Below are positions 6,289 to 8,050 of a stretch of DNA of 8,050 bases, in pieces. The notes beneath the pieces are model-generated. The model was not told where the DNA came from. It was given only the letters and a program-made list of their open reading frames with translations, and did no database searches. Origin of the DNA: Candidatus Adiutrix sp. (GTDB lineage Bacteria > Desulfobacterota > Desulfarculia > Adiutricales > Adiutricaceae); assembly GCA_031283395.1 (NCBI GenBank), contig JAITBV010000164.1, positions 1-8,050 of the forward strand, given 5' to 3'. Position 1 is the stretch's first letter; the number at the start of each line of letters is the position of its first letter. Made by a program: the position numbers and the translations under genes.

Positions 6289-7032
6289 TTATGGCCGGGT
6301 CGGGAAATTGCCGGCCGCGGCCGAAAGGCCTGGGTCGTGGCCGCCCCCGGTCCCGGCAATTTCTGCCGCCTCGTGGGCCCGGCCGGGGCCGGCCGGAGGA
6401 GCCGGGCCGGAAACCGGGGGTTCCCTTTGAGGCTCAGGGCCGTTCGGGGTCATGGCCAAGCCTCCGTAAGACCTCACCAGACTCCTGGGTATGGTGGGCC
6501 GCCAGGTGGGCCCCATCACTTCAGGATGCTCTTGCAAAGTCTGTTCCAAACCTTCCTGGCGGGCGATCTGGTTGACTATGGTGTTGGCCAGGCCCAGGCC
6601 GCCGGCCCGGCTGAGATAGTCACGGAAGGGCTGCTCGGCCAGTTCGCTGAAAGTGTCGCCGCCCGGGGTGTGGGCCAAGGGGGAAGGGCGCATGAGTTTA
6701 ACCAGTTGGTCAACGAAAAGGCTCTCGTATTCCGTGGCTGATTTTTTTATCTGGGCCAGCTTTTGGAGGCGTTCGGGGAGGCTTAAGGCCGCCGAGCGGG
6801 ACTGGCGGGCCGAGGCCTTGGGGACCTGGCGGCCAAGCGCCCTCTGGCGCAAAGTGCGGCTATCGCCGGGCTCTTCCGGCGCCCCGCCCAGGTTCAGGGT
6901 GCCGCCGTTTTTCAAGTCCTCGACGCTCACGGTCCGGCTGGGGGCCGTGGCCCGGAGGGGCCTGACTCCGCCGCGCCGGAGAGCCGCGGCGGCTTCGGCC
7001 GGGCGGCCGATCCCGGCTGTTTCTTGGGACAT
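6289..7032 (-). CDS. flgJ: FlgJ-type rod-binding protein without muramidase domain
   Basis: This is a predicted rod-assembly (rod-capping) factor of 247 residues. The recognisable part is the rod-binding domain at about residues 95-160: a helix with KKSATEYESLFVDQLVKLMR, then the GGDTFSELAEQPFRDYLSRA segment and GLGLANTIVNQIARQ, the pattern of the FlgJ N-terminal domain. No glucosaminidase/muramidase domain follows, unlike enterobacterial FlgJ of about 313 residues; single-domain FlgJ proteins are common outside the gamma/beta-proteobacteria, where a separate hydrolase cuts the wall. The first ~80 residues are Arg/Ala-rich and look disordered. The last ~50 are a Pro/Gly/Ala-rich tail without family resemblance, and their DNA contains an inverted repeat. 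I place the start at ATG 7032: AAGGAG (7044-7039) sits 6 bases before it but directly abuts the in-frame TTG at 7038. It lies between flgI and flgN in one transcription unit. Confidence 0.88.
   Translation of the reverse strand: MSQETAGIGRPAEAAAALRRGGVRPLRATAPSRTVSVEDLKNGGTLNLGGAPEEPGDSRTLRQRALGRQVPKASARQSRSAALSLPERLQKLAQIKKSATEYESLFVDQLVKLMRPSPLAHTPGGDTFSELAEQPFRDYLSRAGGLGLANTIVNQIARQEGLEQTLQEHPEVMGPTWRPTIPRSLVRSYGGLAMTPNGPEPQREPPVSGPAPPAGPGRAHEAAEIAGTGGGHDPGLSAAAGNFPTRP
6304..6363 (-). repeat. 11-bp inverted repeat at the 3' end of flgJ (possible mRNA hairpin)
   Basis: On the plus strand GAAATTGCCGG (6304-6314) is matched by its exact reverse complement CCGGCAATTTC (6353-6363) with 38 bases between. 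Inside, GCGGCC (6317-6322) pairs with GGCCGC (6339-6344), and GGCC-TTTC-GGCC on the transcript offers an alternative short hairpin. The structure lies in the part of flgJ coding the unconserved Pro/Gly tail and ends about 20 bases before the flgN ribosome site. No U-run follows, so it does not look like a standard terminator. A role in mRNA stability or flgN translation is possible but unproven. Confidence 0.5.
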
Positions 7033-7038
7033 GGTCAA

Positions 7039-7044
7039 CTCCTT
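7039..7044 (-). promoter_or_regulatory. Ribosome binding site of flgJ
   Basis: AAGGAG lies 6 bases before ATG 7032 and touches the in-frame TTG at 7038, so it decides for the ATG. Confidence 0.75.
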
Positions 7045-7051
7045 CAGGGAA

Positions 7052-8050
7052 TTACATGAACTTTATCTCGCCGTGCAGGGCGCCGGCGGCCCGGATGGCC
7101 TGAAAGATCATTATCAGGTCGCGGGGGGAGGCGCCGATGGCGTTGAGAGCCTTGACCAGGTCATGGATGGTGGTGGCCCGCTCGATCAGGAGGAGCTGGT
7201 CGGCCCCCTCTTCCACGTTTATATTGGTGTCCGGAGCGGTCACGGTCGTCCCCATGGAGAAAGGATCGGGCTGGGAAACGGTCAGGCCTTCCTTTATCTG
7301 GACCGAAAGGTTGCCGTGGGCCACGGCCACGGTGGAAATTTTGACGTTTTCACCCACCACCACGGTGCCGGTGCGCTCATCAATGACCACCTGGCCGACG
7401 GTGTCCGGTTCCACGTCCAGGTTTTCCAGTTCCGCCACCATTACGGCCATGTTATCGCGGTAATTGAGAGGCACGTTGAATTCGATGGTGGAGGAATCCA
7501 GCGGCCGGGCCAGGGCGCCGGGCAGGCGGGCGTTGACGGCCTCGGCCACCCGGGCGGCGGTGGTGAAATCGGGCCGGCCCAGTTTAAGGCTCAGGGTTTC
7601 CCGGCCCTGCCAGCGGACGGGCACTTCGCGCTCCACCGTGCCGCCCTGGACTATGCGGCCCACGGTGGGATGGTTCTTCTGGACGCTGCCGCCCTGGCCG
7701 GAGGCGGCGAAACCGCCCACCGAGAGGGAGCCCTGGGCCACGACATAGACCTTGCCGTCCACCCCCGTCAACTGGGTGGTCAACAGGGTGCCGCCCTGAA
7801 GGCTGGTGGCGTCGCCCAGGGAACTGACCGTAAGATCGATCATGGTGCCGGGCTTGACGAAGGGCGGCAGCTCGGCCGTGACGATGACCCCGGCCACGTT
7901 CTTGACCTTGACCGCGGTGGGGTTGATGTTCACGTCCATATGCCGGAGCATGGTGGCCAGGGTCTGGTTGGTGAATATGGTCTTGTCCTTGTCGCCGGTG
8001 CCGTTTAAGCCCACCACCAGGCCGTAGCCCTGCACCTGGTTGGGCCGGAC
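7052..8050 (-). CDS. flgI: Flagellar P-ring protein FlgI (5' end missing)
   Basis: FlgI forms the P-ring, the periplasmic bushing embedded in peptidoglycan through which the flagellar rod turns. The frame is open to the right edge, giving 332 visible residues against about 365 for a typical precursor, so only the Sec signal peptide and the first part of the mature protein are missing. Family hallmarks run along the whole length: GYGLVVGLNGTGD at about visible residues 9-21, then LPPFVKPGTMIDLTVSSLGD, SLQGGTLL, AQGSLSVGG, the VVIDERTGTVVVGENV block, and the C-terminal ALNAIGASPRDLIMIFQAI and AAGALHGEI. The GTG at 8035-8033 is an internal valine, not the start, because homology continues upstream of it (NQV before QGYG). 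The TAA stop lies 19 bases before the flgJ start, which implies co-transcription. The frame is intact in the visible part. The identification is near certain. Confidence 0.97.
   Translation of the reverse strand, partial: VRPNQVQGYGLVVGLNGTGDKDKTIFTNQTLATMLRHMDVNINPTAVKVKNVAGVIVTAELPPFVKPGTMIDLTVSSLGDATSLQGGTLLTTQLTGVDGKVYVVAQGSLSVGGFAASGQGGSVQKNHPTVGRIVQGGTVEREVPVRWQGRETLSLKLGRPDFTTAARVAEAVNARLPGALARPLDSSTIEFNVPLNYRDNMAVMVAELENLDVEPDTVGQVVIDERTGTVVVGENVKISTVAVAHGNLSVQIKEGLTVSQPDPFSMGTTVTAPDTNINVEEGADQLLLIERATTIHDLVKALNAIGASPRDLIMIFQAIRAAGALHGEIKFM

Noticed and set aside
6653..8008. Plus-strand open frame of 451 codons
   Set aside because: It is antisense to flgJ and flgI, both well supported; the open frame follows from their GC-rich codon use.

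Overview
This window is a fragment of a bacterial flagellar operon. All genes are read from the minus strand, so transcription runs from right to left. In transcription order they are flgI (P-ring, 5' end cut off by the right edge), a flgJ-type rod-binding gene, a flgN-type chaperone gene, flgK (hook-filament junction) and a very long flgL (second hook-filament junction protein, 3' end cut off by the left edge). Gaps between genes are 1 to 19 bases. Each start I could examine has a purine-rich Shine-Dalgarno about 6 bases upstream. I see no promoter, terminator, RNA gene, CRISPR array or mobile element, and no gene-free stretch over 20 bases.

The DNA is GC-rich, with heavy GCC/GGC/CTG/GTC codon use in the minus-strand genes. 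A FlgJ without a muramidase domain, the flgI-flgJ-flgN-flgK-flgL order, and hook-associated proteins with large variable inserts point to Desulfobacterota (the former Deltaproteobacteria, such as Desulfovibrio relatives). That placement is inference; there is no marker gene here.

Layout: 7052-8050 flgI (partial); 6289-7032 flgJ-like; 5761-6273 flgN-like; 3160-5759 flgK, split by a single-base frameshift near 3451-3465; 3-3140 flgL (partial, more than 1046 codons). FlgI forms the periplasmic bushing around the rod. FlgJ assists rod assembly. FlgN is the cytoplasmic export chaperone for FlgK and FlgL. FlgK and FlgL join hook to filament.

The unusual content is in the two junction proteins. FlgK and FlgL share a roughly 90-100 residue repeat module, at least two copies in FlgK and at least three in FlgL, which resembles repeats I associate with phage-tail and surface proteins. 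FlgL also carries an alanine-rich insert with three tandem 36-38 residue repeats, a sialidase-type Asp-box, and seven cysteines, which is odd for an axial flagellar protein. As written, flgK cannot make its C-terminal assembly helix. That is either a sequencing or assembly error or a real motility-disrupting mutation. I found no wholly new multigene system here; the novelty is in the architecture of the surface-exposed junction proteins.
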